Assembly (NCBI GenBank): GCA_963746885.1
Contig: CAVVDM010000015.1
Coordinates: 124,001 to 188,000 of the forward strand
Length of the DNA: 64,000 nucleotides
Direction: 5' to 3'
Source of the DNA: DATARH01 sp963746885
GTDB lineage: Bacteria > Pseudomonadota > Alphaproteobacteria > ATCC43930 > CGMCC-115725
Positions 18,788 to 29,124 of this stretch are shown here, in pieces. The first letter of the stretch is position 1, and every line of letters starts with the position of its first letter. The notes below the pieces were generated by a model that ran no database searches, was not told where the DNA came from, and worked only from the letters and a program-made list of their open reading frames with translations. A program made the position numbers and the translations under genes.

Positions 18788-18836
18788 CAGGTCGGCCCGA
18801 CCGGCATCGCGCCACTGATACGGTGCGGTGCCGGCG

Positions 18837-19001
18837 TCAAAAGTCGGTGCAGCGCCCGCCCACTTCCCAATCGCCGTAGCGGGTCGGCTCGGGCCCCTTG
18901 GGTCCGCCGATCTCGCGCGGCCGCGCCGGCTTCTCGACCGGCATTTCATGGGGTTGTTGCGGGTCCGCGTCGGCGGGGTCGTTTGTCTTTTTTTCAGTCA
19001 T
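18837..19001 (-). CDS. SdhAF4-like protein (DUF1674), succinate dehydrogenase assembly factor
   Basis: 54 residues from ATG 19001. The C-terminal block GGPKGPEPTRYGDWEVGGRCTDF, given here in parts as GGPKGPEP, TRYGDWE and GRCTDF, is the DUF1674/SDHAF4 signature. The N-terminal half is polar and disordered. Members of this family help mature the flavinylated SdhA subunit. It faces the selenoprotein B-like gene tail to tail (50 bases apart) and is divergent from rsmB. The longer open frame upstream (to 19157) is unlike the family. Confidence 0.85.
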   Translation of the reverse strand: MTEKKTNDPADADPQQPHEMPVEKPARPREIGGPKGPEPTRYGDWEVGGRCTDF

Positions 19002-19062
19002 CCCGCGAATATGGCAGCCGATCCGGCCGGGCTCAATCCCGCCTCGATCGGCCCCGCAGCAT

Positions 19063-19081
19063 GCGGCGGCTGTGCCGCCGC
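19063..19081. other. Perfect GC hairpin in the divergent DUF1674-rsmB spacer
   Basis: GCGGCGGC (19063-19070) and GCCGCCGC (19074-19081) form an eight-pair stem with a three-base TGT loop. There is no following T tract, so it is not a classic terminator. It could lie in the 5' leader of either divergent gene. Function is unknown. Confidence 0.35.
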
Positions 19082-19155
19082 GGCACTTTCCCCGGAACGA
19101 TGTTTGCCAGGCGGCGTTTGCGCGTGCAACCTCGCTCCGACCATAAGGTCTGGCC

Positions 19156-20487
19156 ATGGCTGCAGCAGAATCTTACGGCAACACCGCCACTCTCACCGCA
19201 CCGACGGCGCGTCAGGTCGCACTCGATCTGATTGGCACGGTGTTGCGCCGCAAGCGTCCGCTCGACGACGCGATCGAGGACCACGCGGCCATGGCGGAGT
19301 TGGCGGTTCGCGACCGCGCCTTCGCGCGGCTACTGGTGGCGACAGTGCTGCGACGTTTGGGCCAGATCGATCGGCTGATCGCCGATTGCCTCAACACCCC
19401 GCTGCCGCCGCGGGCCGCGGTCATTCACGACATCCTGCGGCTCGGTATCGCCCAGCTGCTGTTTCTGCGGACGCCGCCGCATGCCGCGGTCGCGACCAGC
19501 GTCGATCTCGCCCACGTTCGAGGATTTCTGACGCATAAGGGCTTGGTGAATGCTGTGCTGCGTCGCCTCAGCCTCGAGGGGCCGGAGCGCATCGAAGGCC
19601 AGGATGCGCCGCGGCTGAATACGCCCGATTGGTTGTGGGAGTCGTGGAGCCGCGCCTATGGCGAGGAGCGCGCCCACGCCATCGCTTGCGCCCATCTGAA
19701 GGAGGCGCCGCTCGACGTGACGCTCCGCGGCACGGACGAAACGTGGTGCGACAGGTTGCAGGCGACAAAGCTGTTGACCGGCTCGCTGCGGCGCGCGGCC
19801 GGCGGCTCGGTGATATCGCTGCCGGGCTATGCCGAGGGCGCCTGGTGGATTCAGGATGCGGCGGCCTCGCTGCCGGTGCGGCTGTTTGCCGGGGTCGAGG
19901 GGCGCGAGGTGGTCGATCTGTGCGCCGCCCCGGGCGGCAAGACCGCCCAGCTTGTCAGCGCCGGAGCTCATGTCACCGCTATCGACCGCTCGCCGCGCCG
20001 TCTCGAACGGCTGGTTGCCAATCTCGGGCGGCTCGGATTGCCGGTCGCCGCGCTGGCGGCCGACGCGCTGACCTGGCGGCCCAAGCATCCGGTCGATGCG
20101 GTGCTGCTCGATGCGCCCTGCACCGCCACCGGCGCCATCCGTCGCCACCCGGATGTGCCGCACCTGAAGCATCCCGAAGACGTCGCCCGCCTCGCGGTCG
20201 TGCAGCAGAACCTGCTGCGGGCCGCGATCGACATCCTGCGGCCAGGGGGCATGCTGGTTTATTGCACCTGCTCGCTTGAGCCCGAGGAGGGCCCGCAGCG
20301 GGTCGCGGCGCTGCTGCGCTCGGGGGCGCCGGTCGAACGGCGGCCGATCGGCGCGGAGGAGATCGGCGCACCGCCCGAATGGCTGACCAGCGACGGCGAC
20401 TTGCGTACGCTGCCCTGCCATCTCGCCGAACAGGACGGCATCGACGGCTTTTATGCCGTACGCCTAGTCAAGCTCGGCACTGCCTGA
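19156..20487 (+). CDS. rsmB: 16S rRNA (cytosine-967-C5)-methyltransferase
   Basis: Methylates C967 of 16S rRNA. 443 residues. Residues 15-150 form the NusB-like RNA-binding domain (RQVALDLIGTVLRRKRPLDDA, FVTHKG-like FLTHKGLVNAVLRR). The methyltransferase domain shows the SAM motif VVDLCAAPGGKTAQL, the motif IV DAPCTATGAIRRHPD and the motif VI YCTCSLEPEEG, which contains the catalytic Cys. The start was chosen as the first ATG after the spacer; no Shine-Dalgarno match is strong. The pairing with a heparinase-like gene and purH downstream is common in alphaproteobacteria. Confidence 0.95.
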   Translation: MAAAESYGNTATLTAPTARQVALDLIGTVLRRKRPLDDAIEDHAAMAELAVRDRAFARLLVATVLRRLGQIDRLIADCLNTPLPPRAAVIHDILRLGIAQLLFLRTPPHAAVATSVDLAHVRGFLTHKGLVNAVLRRLSLEGPERIEGQDAPRLNTPDWLWESWSRAYGEERAHAIACAHLKEAPLDVTLRGTDETWCDRLQATKLLTGSLRRAAGGSVISLPGYAEGAWWIQDAAASLPVRLFAGVEGREVVDLCAAPGGKTAQLVSAGAHVTAIDRSPRRLERLVANLGRLGLPVAALAADALTWRPKHPVDAVLLDAPCTATGAIRRHPDVPHLKHPEDVARLAVVQQNLLRAAIDILRPGGMLVYCTCSLEPEEGPQRVAALLRSGAPVERRPIGAEEIGAPPEWLTSDGDLRTLPCHLAEQDGIDGFYAVRLVKLGTA

Positions 20488-20802
20488 TTCGCCGTGCTGA
20501 TTGGCTGCCGACGGCAGACCGCCACGCGGTCAGGCCGGAAGCGACGTGCGGATCGGCTCGGCGAACAGGCGTCGCGGCGAGCCGGAGCCCTTGAACCTGG
20601 CCCGTTATGCCTGGGTTGCGGGGTGCGCATGGTGCCCCGCACCGGAATGATGGCGGCGTGACGGCCTGGCGGCGCCGGGCATTACTTGCGGGCGGTGCTT
20701 TTCCTTGTTACGAAACCCTATGGCTTCAACCGCCGGACATTCCGGCCGGGGCTTCCGGTGCGCGGCCGGTTCGCGGAATGCCGCAAGCGCGGCGTCGCGC
20801 GG
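20488..20802. other. Spacer between rsmB and the heparinase-like gene
   Basis: 315 bases without a convincing gene. A stem GCGGGG (20618-20623) with CCCCGC (20635-20640), extended by wobble pairs, may weakly terminate rsmB transcription but lacks a T tract. The open frame from 20686 continues into the next gene, but its first 39 codons have no family resemblance. Confidence 0.4.
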
Positions 20803-22578
20803 ATGAAGTCGAGTACGCCCCGGGGGACACGCCCCGCCGTAACATACGCTGCCGACGCGCCGAACCTGGTCGCCCGCGTGCGGCGCGAGGCGTGGCGAAT
20901 GCTCGCGGCCGGGCCGCTCTATCGCCATACGCTGTTCGGCGCGGTGCCGTCGGACCTCCGCCTGCGGCTCAACGAGCGCTGGCCGGGCGACGCCAAGCGC
21001 GGTGGCGCCATCCTGGCCGGCGAGATCGAGTTCCACGGGGAACGGGTGCAAAACCCGTCGCCGGTGTGGTTTCCGCCGGGTGCCGGGCCGGCGTGGCTTG
21101 CCGCCTGGCATGGTTTCGGCTGGCTCGCCGACCTGATCGGCGTCGGCACCACGGCGCGCGACCCGGCGCGAGCGCTGGTCCAGAGCTGGCTCGCCGACAA
21201 TGCGGGGTGGCACCCGATCGCCTGGCGCTCGGATGTCGCGGCGACCCGGATCTTTGCCTGGATCGTGCATTTCGAGGAAATCGCCGGGCGCGAGACCGAC
21301 CGGCCGCTGCGCCGGGCGATGCTGGCGAGCATCGCCGGCCAGGTGCGCCACCTGGCGCGCGTCGCCCCGTGGGAACTGGCCGGCGCGCCGCGGCTGCGTG
21401 CGCTGAAGGGCTTGATCGGTGGCTTGGCGGCGCTCGGCAGTTCGGAAAAGCGCATCGCCCGGGTTTTGCGCAATCTCGAACGCGAGTTGCCGATCCAGAT
21501 CCTGCCCGATGGCGGACACCGCACCCGCAGCCCCTCGGTACAGTTGGCCGTCCTGCGCGACCTGATCGACATGCGCGCCGTGCTGCGTGCCGCCCGCATC
21601 GTCGTCCCCAGCCCGTTGCAGCAGGCGATCGAGCGCATGGCGCCGATGCTGCGCTTTTTTCGCCACGGCGACCTGCGGCTCGCCTTGTTCAACAATTCGG
21701 TCGAGGAGGATGCCGTTCTCGTCGATCTCGTCCTGGCGCGGTCGGAGACGCGCGGTCATCCACCGATGCAGGCGCCGCATTCCGGCTTTCAGCGCCTGCA
21801 GGCCGGGCAGAGCCTGGTCGTCGTCGATACCGGCAAGCCGCCACCCGCCGGTTTTGACGGCGACGCGCATGCCGGGATCCTGTCCTTCGAATTGAGCCAG
21901 GGGCGCGAGCGCATCATCGTCAATTGCGGCGGGTATCGCGGGACGAATCCCGCCTGGCAGCGGATTGCGCGGTCGAGCGCGGCGCATTCGGTGCTGGTTG
22001 TCGGCGACACCAACGCCGTCGAGATCCACGCCGACGGCTCGCTGGGCCACGCGCCGAGTTCGGTGCGGTGCGAGCGCGCCGAAGACGGCGGGCATCAATG
22101 GATCGCCGCCGCGCATGACGGCTATCGGCGCCGCTTCGGCCTCGTCTACACGCGCGAACTCTACCTCGCCGCGGGTGGCGACGATCTGCGCGGCGAGGAC
22201 AAGCTGACCGGCCGCTCCGGCGCCGACTTCACGGTGCGCTTCCATCTGCACCCGGCCGTCGAAGCCTCGCTGAGCGACGACGGCAACAGCGCCCTGCTGC
22301 GTCTGCCGAGCGGCGGAAGGTGGCGGCTGCGCGCGGCCGACGCGGCGGTCAGCCTCGACGAGAGCATCTATCTCGGGACGGGTGAATTGCGCAACACGAT
22401 GCAGGTCGTGCTGAGCGGCACCACCGGCCCGGCCGGCGCCACGGTGCGCTGGGCGATCCGGCGCGAACCCGAGCCGCCGCCGCGGATCGCGCCAGAGCCC
22501 GTAGCCGAGCCCGCGACCGCCGACTCCGAGTCGGCCGCGGCGCTGCCGGCGGAAGAGGGATCCGACAACGGAGCCTAG
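20803..22578 (+). CDS. Heparinase II/III family protein
   Basis: About 591 residues. The N-terminal two-thirds is alpha-helical (LNERWPGDAKRGGAIL, WHGFGWLADL, NAGWHPIAWRSDVAATRIFAWI). The C-terminal heparinase II/III-like beta domain contains HSGFQRLQAGQSLVVVDTGKPPP, FELSQGRERIIVNCGGYRG and SSAAHSVLVVGDTNAVEI. Known members are polysaccharide lyases, but this widespread alphaproteobacterial form next to rsmB and purH has no proven substrate; a role in envelope or capsule glycan turnover is a guess. The tail beyond about 560 is Pro/Glu/Ala-rich. ATG 20803 is preferred to the in-frame 20686. Confidence 0.82.
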   Translation: MKSSTPRGTRPAVTYAADAPNLVARVRREAWRMLAAGPLYRHTLFGAVPSDLRLRLNERWPGDAKRGGAILAGEIEFHGERVQNPSPVWFPPGAGPAWLAAWHGFGWLADLIGVGTTARDPARALVQSWLADNAGWHPIAWRSDVAATRIFAWIVHFEEIAGRETDRPLRRAMLASIAGQVRHLARVAPWELAGAPRLRALKGLIGGLAALGSSEKRIARVLRNLERELPIQILPDGGHRTRSPSVQLAVLRDLIDMRAVLRAARIVVPSPLQQAIERMAPMLRFFRHGDLRLALFNNSVEEDAVLVDLVLARSETRGHPPMQAPHSGFQRLQAGQSLVVVDTGKPPPAGFDGDAHAGILSFELSQGRERIIVNCGGYRGTNPAWQRIARSSAAHSVLVVGDTNAVEIHADGSLGHAPSSVRCERAEDGGHQWIAAAHDGYRRRFGLVYTRELYLAAGGDDLRGEDKLTGRSGADFTVRFHLHPAVEASLSDDGNSALLRLPSGGRWRLRAADAAVSLDESIYLGTGELRNTMQVVLSGTTGPAGATVRWAIRREPEPPPRIAPEPVAEPATADSESAAALPAEEGSDNGA

Positions 22579-22669
22579 CATCGCGCTGCTCGCCGCCATT
22601 GTCGTCGCGACCGGTCTTGCTGCCTGCCTCGGCACGCGCGGGCTGATCGCGCTGCTGCACCGCGCCGCC

Positions 22670-23614
22670 GTGCTCGACCGTCCGAACGAGCGATCGCTGC
22701 ATGTCGCGCCGATCCCGCGCGGCGGCGGCATTGCGGTCGTCGCCGCCATCCTCGCTGCTTGGCTCGCCCTGATCGCGACGGGTCTGGTCGCGCCGCGTCT
22801 TGCGGCGGTGGTCTTCGGCGGCGGCCTCCTGGCGGCGGTTTCCTGGCGCGACGATCTCGGCGGGGTGTCGCCAGCGGTTCGGCTGGTGGTTCAATTCGGC
22901 GCGGTCGGGCCGGGCATGATGGCTCTGGCGCCGGCCGGCTTGGTGTTCCAGGGCTGGCTGCCGGGCTGGCTAGATCCGGTCGCCGCGGCGCTGCTGTGGG
23001 TGTGGTTCATCAACCTGTTCAACTTCATGGACGGCATCGACGGGCTCGCCGGCAGCGAGGCGGCGGCGATCGGCCTCGGGCTCCTGTTATTCGCCGGGTT
23101 CGGCGGCGACCCTGGCTTTGCCGCGCTGGCCGCGGTCGCGGCGGCTGCCGCGATCGGCTTTCTGGTGTGGAACTGGGCCCCGGCGCGCATCTTCCTCGGC
23201 GATGTCGGCAGCGTCCCGCTCGGCTATCTGCTCGGCTATCTGCTGCTCGATGTCGCGGCGCATGGGCATTGGAAGATCGCGCTGATCCTGCCGCTCTATT
23301 TCCTCGCCGACGCGACGCTCACGCTATTCCGCCGGCTGGCCCGCGGCGAGCGGGTGTGGCAAGCGCATCGCGAGCATTTCTATCAGCGCGCCGTGCAGCG
23401 CGGCCTCGGCCACGCCGTCGTGGCGCGGCGGGTAATCGCGGCAAACCTGGTGCTGATCGGCTGCGGCTGGGCGGCGGAGAACAATTGGGGGATCGCCGGC
23501 CTCGTGACCGCCGTGGCGGTGGTGCTGGCATTACTTGCGAGCCTCGCCGGGTTGCGGCCTGCCGGGGCGCATCCTATACCGACGAAGCCGCAGATCGAGG
23601 AGCCGCTACGATGA
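22670..23614 (+). CDS. Undecaprenyl-phosphate glycosyl-1-phosphate transferase family protein (WecA/MraY-like)
   Basis: Multi-pass membrane enzyme transferring a sugar-1-phosphate to a lipid carrier. Conserved motifs are DRPNERSLHVAPIPRGGG, NLFNFMDGIDGLAGSE (the acidic Mg site), NWAPARIFLGDVGSVPLGYLLGY and the cytoplasmic loop HREHFYQRAVQRGLGHAVV. The frame stays open upstream to about 22505 and encodes a plausible first helix (LLAAIVVATGLAACLG), but no ATG, GTG or TTG lies before GTG 22670. The true start is therefore uncertain: an unusual start codon, or another single-base error. Stop overlaps the purH ATG as ATGA. Confidence 0.85.
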   Translation: MLDRPNERSLHVAPIPRGGGIAVVAAILAAWLALIATGLVAPRLAAVVFGGGLLAAVSWRDDLGGVSPAVRLVVQFGAVGPGMMALAPAGLVFQGWLPGWLDPVAAALLWVWFINLFNFMDGIDGLAGSEAAAIGLGLLLFAGFGGDPGFAALAAVAAAAAIGFLVWNWAPARIFLGDVGSVPLGYLLGYLLLDVAAHGHWKIALILPLYFLADATLTLFRRLARGERVWQAHREHFYQRAVQRGLGHAVVARRVIAANLVLIGCGWAAENNWGIAGLVTAVAVVLALLASLAGLRPAGAHPIPTKPQIEEPLR

Positions 23615-25194
23615 CCGACCCGACGCCGCGCCCGATCCGCCGGGCGCTGATCTCGGTCAGCGACAAGGAGGGGCTGGTGCCGTTCGCGCGCGCGCTCGCC
23701 GCGCACGGCATCGCCCTCGTCTCGACCGGCGGCACGGCGCGCGCGCTCGCCGAAGCGGGGTTGCCGGTCAGCGAGGTGGCAACGCTGACCGGGTTTCCCG
23801 AGATGCTCGACGGCCGGGTCAAGACCTTGCACCCGGCCGTGCATGGCGGCCTCCTGGCACGACGCGACCAGCCCGACCATATGGCGGCGCTGGCGGCGCA
23901 CGGTATCGCCGAGATCGACCTCTTGGTGTGCAACCTCTACCCGTTCGCCGCGACCGTGGCCTCGGGCGCCGACCGCACGGCGTGCATCGAGAACATCGAC
24001 ATCGGCGGCCCGGCGTTGATCCGTGGCGCCGCGAAAAACCACGACTTCGTCACGGTCGTGACCGACCCGGCCGATTACGACACGGTGGTGCGCGAGATCG
24101 CGGCGTCGGGCGGGACCGGCCTCGCCCTGCGCCGCAACCTGGCGCGCAAAGCCTATGCGCTGACCGCGGCCTATGACGCGGCCGTCGCCCTGTGGTTCGC
24201 CGGGGACGAAGGGGTTACGTTTCCCGAGACGCTGGTCGGCGCCGCGGAACGCGTCGCCGTCACCCGCTACGGCGAGAATCCGCACCAGCGGGCGGCGCTC
24301 TATCGTACCGCCGAGCGGAGACCGGGAGTGGCAACGGCGCGCCAGCTGCAGGGCAAAGAGCTGTCCTACAACAACTATGCCGATGCAGACGCCGCCTTCG
24401 AGCTGGTCGCAGAATTCGCAGAGCCGACGGTCGCAATCATCAAACATGCCAATCCGTGCGGCGTTGCGATCGGCGGGAGCCTGCATGCGGCCTGGGGGCG
24501 GGCGCTCGCCTGCGACCCGGTCAGCGCGTTTGGCGGCATCGTCGCGGTCAACCGGCCGCTCGATGCGGCGACCGCGGCGGCAATCGCCGAAATCTTCGTC
24601 GAGGTTGTCATCGTACCGGCGGCGGAGCCGGAAGCCTGCGAAATCCTGGCGCAAAAGCGCCTCGTTCGGTTGTTGACGACCGGCGCGCTGCCCGATCCGA
24701 AGGCCGAGAGCTGGACGACGCACGAGGTCGCGGGCGGCCTCTTGATCCAGGAGCGGGACCGGGTCACGGCAACGCGCGACATGCTGAAAGTCGTCACCAA
24801 GCGGGCGCCGAGCGACGCCGAAATTGCCGACCTGCTGTTTGCCGACACCGTTGCCAAGCACGTCAAATCGAACGCGATCGTGTTCGCCAAGGGCGGCGCC
24901 ACGGTCGGCGTCGGCGCCGGTCAGCCAAGCCGGGTCGACAGCGTCAAGATCGCCGTCCGGAAGGCTGCCGAGATGGGCCGCGCCGCCGGCCTCGCGCAAT
25001 CGCCGACGCAGGGCTCGGTCGTTGCCTCCGACGCGTTCTACCCGTTCGCCGACGGGCTCGAAGAAGCCATCAAAGCCGGCGCCACCGCGGCGATCCAGCC
25101 CGGCGGCTCGCGCCGCGACGCCGACCTCATCGCCGCCGCCGACGAGGCCGGCATCGCAATGGTGTTCACCGGGATCCGCCACTTCCGGCATTGA
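23611..25194 (+). CDS. purH: Bifunctional AICAR transformylase/IMP cyclohydrolase
   Basis: Last two steps of de novo IMP synthesis. 527 residues. The N-terminal MGS-like cyclohydrolase domain (1 to about 150) has ISVSDKEGLVPFARAL, STGGTARAL, GRVKTLHPAVHGGLLARR and NLYPFAATV. The transformylase domain has RYGENPHQRAALY, QLQGKELSYNNYADADAA, KHANPCGVAIG (catalytic Lys and His) and DAFYPFADGLEEAIKAGATAAIQPGGS. Frame intact; ATGA overlap with the preceding glycosyltransferase gene. Confidence 0.97.
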   Translation: MTDPTPRPIRRALISVSDKEGLVPFARALAAHGIALVSTGGTARALAEAGLPVSEVATLTGFPEMLDGRVKTLHPAVHGGLLARRDQPDHMAALAAHGIAEIDLLVCNLYPFAATVASGADRTACIENIDIGGPALIRGAAKNHDFVTVVTDPADYDTVVREIAASGGTGLALRRNLARKAYALTAAYDAAVALWFAGDEGVTFPETLVGAAERVAVTRYGENPHQRAALYRTAERRPGVATARQLQGKELSYNNYADADAAFELVAEFAEPTVAIIKHANPCGVAIGGSLHAAWGRALACDPVSAFGGIVAVNRPLDAATAAAIAEIFVEVVIVPAAEPEACEILAQKRLVRLLTTGALPDPKAESWTTHEVAGGLLIQERDRVTATRDMLKVVTKRAPSDAEIADLLFADTVAKHVKSNAIVFAKGGATVGVGAGQPSRVDSVKIAVRKAAEMGRAAGLAQSPTQGSVVASDAFYPFADGLEEAIKAGATAAIQPGGSRRDADLIAAADEAGIAMVFTGIRHFRH

Positions 25195-25244
25195 TAACGA
25201 ACCGGATCAGGGGCTTCCTCGCCGCCGGTAGCGGGGAGGGAAGA

Positions 25245-26228
25245 CTATTTTGAGAATGGCTGAGCCGTATTGAGCGGCGGGATATCCAGCTCGGCGCGCG
25301 CTTTCTCAAGCGGCTTTTCGACCCAGGCCCAGTGATCCCAGCCGTCCGACAAGTCGGTTTTGACCCGCGATCCGCGCTCGACAGCCTCGAAGAACCTGTC
25401 GGCCAACCCCTCCTCGGCGAGGATGCCGACGCTCTCCGGCTGCGGCAGCGGGGTCACGTTGATGCCGGCGCTGAAGGTCAGCATAACGAACAGAATTACA
25501 AAGATCGGGGTGTGCTGCTTGTAGCCGGCGGTGAAGCCGCCGACCCGCACTTCGCCGGCGGGCTCAACGCCATAGCCGGACAGCACATGGGTGAAATCGT
25601 GATAGACGCCAGCCTCGGGAAATCCGAATGGCGCTCCCGGGAAGGGGAAGCCGTTATCGGTGCAGTGCTTCCAATAGGCATACCCAAGCGTGTCCTGAGG
25701 CAGCCTGCCCAGGGCCTCATAGCGCGCCGCCAGCGCGGCATCCTCGCGCAGTCCGCGAAACGCGGCGAGCGACTTGGCCAGGGCGATGAATCCGTCCCGC
25801 CGGACCGCCCCGTGCGCCATATCCGCGATGTGCGAGCGGCGCAGGAAATCGAGGCGAAACAGCACCATGTGATGGTGTGCCAATTCGCCCAGCACGTGCA
25901 AGGCAGGCTCATCCACGCCGAGCGCTCGGGCGTAGGCCGACATCAGCTTCGTCTGAGCCTCGGTCGCTGGCCCGTCGGCCAGCGACGTCACCGCCATCCC
26001 CCGCACGAACTGGCGCGCGAGTGCCGGGTCGTGGAACGCCTTGGCCAGTTCGTCCGGCGCGATCGGCGGCAATGTGTCGATATCGACGTCGGTGCGAAGC
26101 ACATGCCGCTGCGCGGCGGCGATCAGGTTGCGGGCAGAGGGGCCGATTGCGCCGCGCGCCGCGGCGAGTTGGTGCATCGCGCGCAAACCGGCAGCGGCTT
26201 CGACGGGGCTTGGTTGAAGCAGTTGCAT
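25245..26228 (-). CDS. COQ4-like ubiquinone biosynthesis protein
   Basis: 327 residues from ATG 26228. The C-terminal half carries the metal-binding motif YHDFTHVLSGYGVEPAGEVRVG of COQ4 proteins, preceded by GRLPQDTLGYAYWKHC and followed by FVILFVMLTFSAGINV. COQ4 takes part in C1 decarboxylation/hydroxylation of the ubiquinone ring in eukaryotes and some bacteria. The N-terminal 120 residues (ARNLIAAAQRHVLRTDVDIDTLPPI, then ARQFVRGMAV) resemble the TerB-like helical extension seen in some homologues. Convergent with purH; no other ubiquinone gene is nearby. The assignment rests on the motif. Confidence 0.65.
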   Translation of the reverse strand: MQLLQPSPVEAAAGLRAMHQLAAARGAIGPSARNLIAAAQRHVLRTDVDIDTLPPIAPDELAKAFHDPALARQFVRGMAVTSLADGPATEAQTKLMSAYARALGVDEPALHVLGELAHHHMVLFRLDFLRRSHIADMAHGAVRRDGFIALAKSLAAFRGLREDAALAARYEALGRLPQDTLGYAYWKHCTDNGFPFPGAPFGFPEAGVYHDFTHVLSGYGVEPAGEVRVGGFTAGYKQHTPIFVILFVMLTFSAGINVTPLPQPESVGILAEEGLADRFFEAVERGSRVKTDLSDGWDHWAWVEKPLEKARAELDIPPLNTAQPFSK

Positions 26229-26487
26229 CCAGGGTCTCTCCTCTCGACCGACGTGAACAGGATGGGCGAAGGCGCAGCCCCCGCCGACGCCGGAAACCAG
26301 CAGTCCTCGACCCGGATCACGGCGGCGCCCATCGTCTCGCTTTTCGCGCGGCCACGGCAAGAAGCGGTCATCCGCGATTTGCCGTTGTCCGAGACGCCTT
26401 GAAGGGCAATCGCCGGTTCATGCCTGCGTCACCGATTTTCGCACAGCCATAATGGATGGTCCCGGTTTGCACCGGGACCAAGGGCGG

Positions 26488-26794
26488 TCAGATCTTCTCG
26501 AAGAAGCTGTGGTGGCGACTGGTCGTGTGCGGGCGGATCTTGGTGGCCCAGTCGCCCCAGGCGCCGGCGACCTCCCACTCCTTCGAATCGACGATCGCCG
26601 GCGAGTTCGATCTCATAGATCGCCAGGTATTTCTGCATACGGCTGTCGTTCGACTTTTCCAGGCGGTAGCGGGTGACCTTGTGGACCCCCGGCACCTTCG
26701 ACAGCATCGGCACGTGCTCGGTGTCGTAGATGCGGTTGAACTCGGCCTCGAACTGGGCCGGGATGTCCATTTGCACGACATAGATGTACGACAT
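26488..26794 (-). CDS. DUF4286-like small protein (one frameshift)
   Basis: About 101 residues when repaired. The start MSYIYVVQMDIPAQFEAEFNRIYDTEHVPMLSKVPGV in blocks (MSYIYVVQMD, YDTEHVPMLSKVPGVHKVTRY) matches dimeric alpha-beta barrel proteins of the EthD/DUF4286 kind. A slip near 26595, after AIYEI, moves the frame to SPAIVDSKEWEVAGAWGDWATKIRPHT, ending SFFEKI. Function unknown; relatives sit near degradation genes. A two-domain relative is at 60828-61460 in the accessory island. Confidence 0.65.
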
Positions 26795-26826
26795 GGCGAC
26801 TGTTTCCTTTCCCTCTGGGTTGGCTT

Positions 26827-27168
26827 CTAGCGGGCGCGGGAGACGGTGTTGTCGGGGCCGACCGTGGTGACCGCGATGTCGCCCGTGCCCGACCAGCTGA
26901 CCTCGTTATGGCTGCCGTAGATCTTGATCGTACCACCCGGCGCCATGGCGACGAGCACCCGATTGCCGTTGCCGGCGATCTGGAACGCAACGCAGGCGCC
27001 GCGGATCGTCACGGTGTTGCCGCTGCCGGCGAGGCTGGCGTCCCGTCCCTGGCAGTCGCCGGTCATATGGGCGTTGCTGTTGGCGAAATTGGCGGCCGGA
27101 TCGGCAGCCTGTGCCATCCCCGGCATGCCGACAATACACGCCGCCGCCAGTGCCGCCTTGAGCGCCAT
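26827..27168 (-). CDS. DUF3060-like exported protein
   Basis: 113 residues from ATG 27168. A signal peptide is clear: MALKAALAAACIVGMPGMAQA, cut after A-Q-A. The mature part is a short beta-rich repeat protein with GSGNTVTIRG, GNGNRVLVAMAPGGTIKIYG and SHNEVSWSGTGDI, typical of DUF3060. Expected in the periplasm. No function is known for the family. It is divergent from the acyl-CoA ligase gene, with about 170 bases between them. Confidence 0.7.
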   Translation of the reverse strand: MALKAALAAACIVGMPGMAQAADPAANFANSNAHMTGDCQGRDASLAGSGNTVTIRGACVAFQIAGNGNRVLVAMAPGGTIKIYGSHNEVSWSGTGDIAVTTVGPDNTVSRAR

Positions 27169-27337
27169 TCTGTCCACCACGACCCCCGCTTTCCCTCGTC
27201 GTCGCACCGTTCCCGCTAGATGCGCCTGCCCGGCGGTGGCGGCAACCCGGCGGATTGCCGCCGCGCACCGCTTGAGATCGGCGCGGCGGGCGCGTTTACT
27301 CTAGCGCAACGGCGCCTCGCAAAACGGGAGGAAAAGG

Positions 27338-28959
<1,622 letters not shown>

Positions 28960-28970
28960 CGGAGGCTGCG

Positions 28971-29066
28971 ATGTCTGCCGTCGCTCCCGACCGCAGTGCC
29001 CGCCAGCGGGCTGCTGCCCGGCCCGATGCGCCGCTGCCGGCGCAGTGCGGCGTGCTGCTCGCCTGA
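28971..29066 (+). CDS. Possible 31-residue small protein
   Basis: ATG 28971 has a GGAGG five bases upstream, and the frame stops at 29066. The product is a basic, Ala/Arg/Pro-rich peptide with one Cys near the end (AQCGVLLA). It lies directly after the acyl-CoA ligase stop. Composition alone does not show it is real; the ribosome site is the only support. Confidence 0.2.
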   Translation: MSAVAPDRSARQRAAARPDAPLPAQCGVLLA

Positions 29067-29124
29067 TCGTGATGACAACAGAAATTCTGCCGGTCGGCGC
29101 GGTTTCGCGCTATAGCCCCGGGCA

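Noticed and set aside
20605..22749. 714-codon minus-strand frame opposite the heparinase gene
   Set aside because: Same shadow pattern; the plus strand carries recognisable family motifs.
23383..25191. 602-codon minus-strand frame opposite purH
   Set aside because: Antisense shadow of a well-conserved gene.
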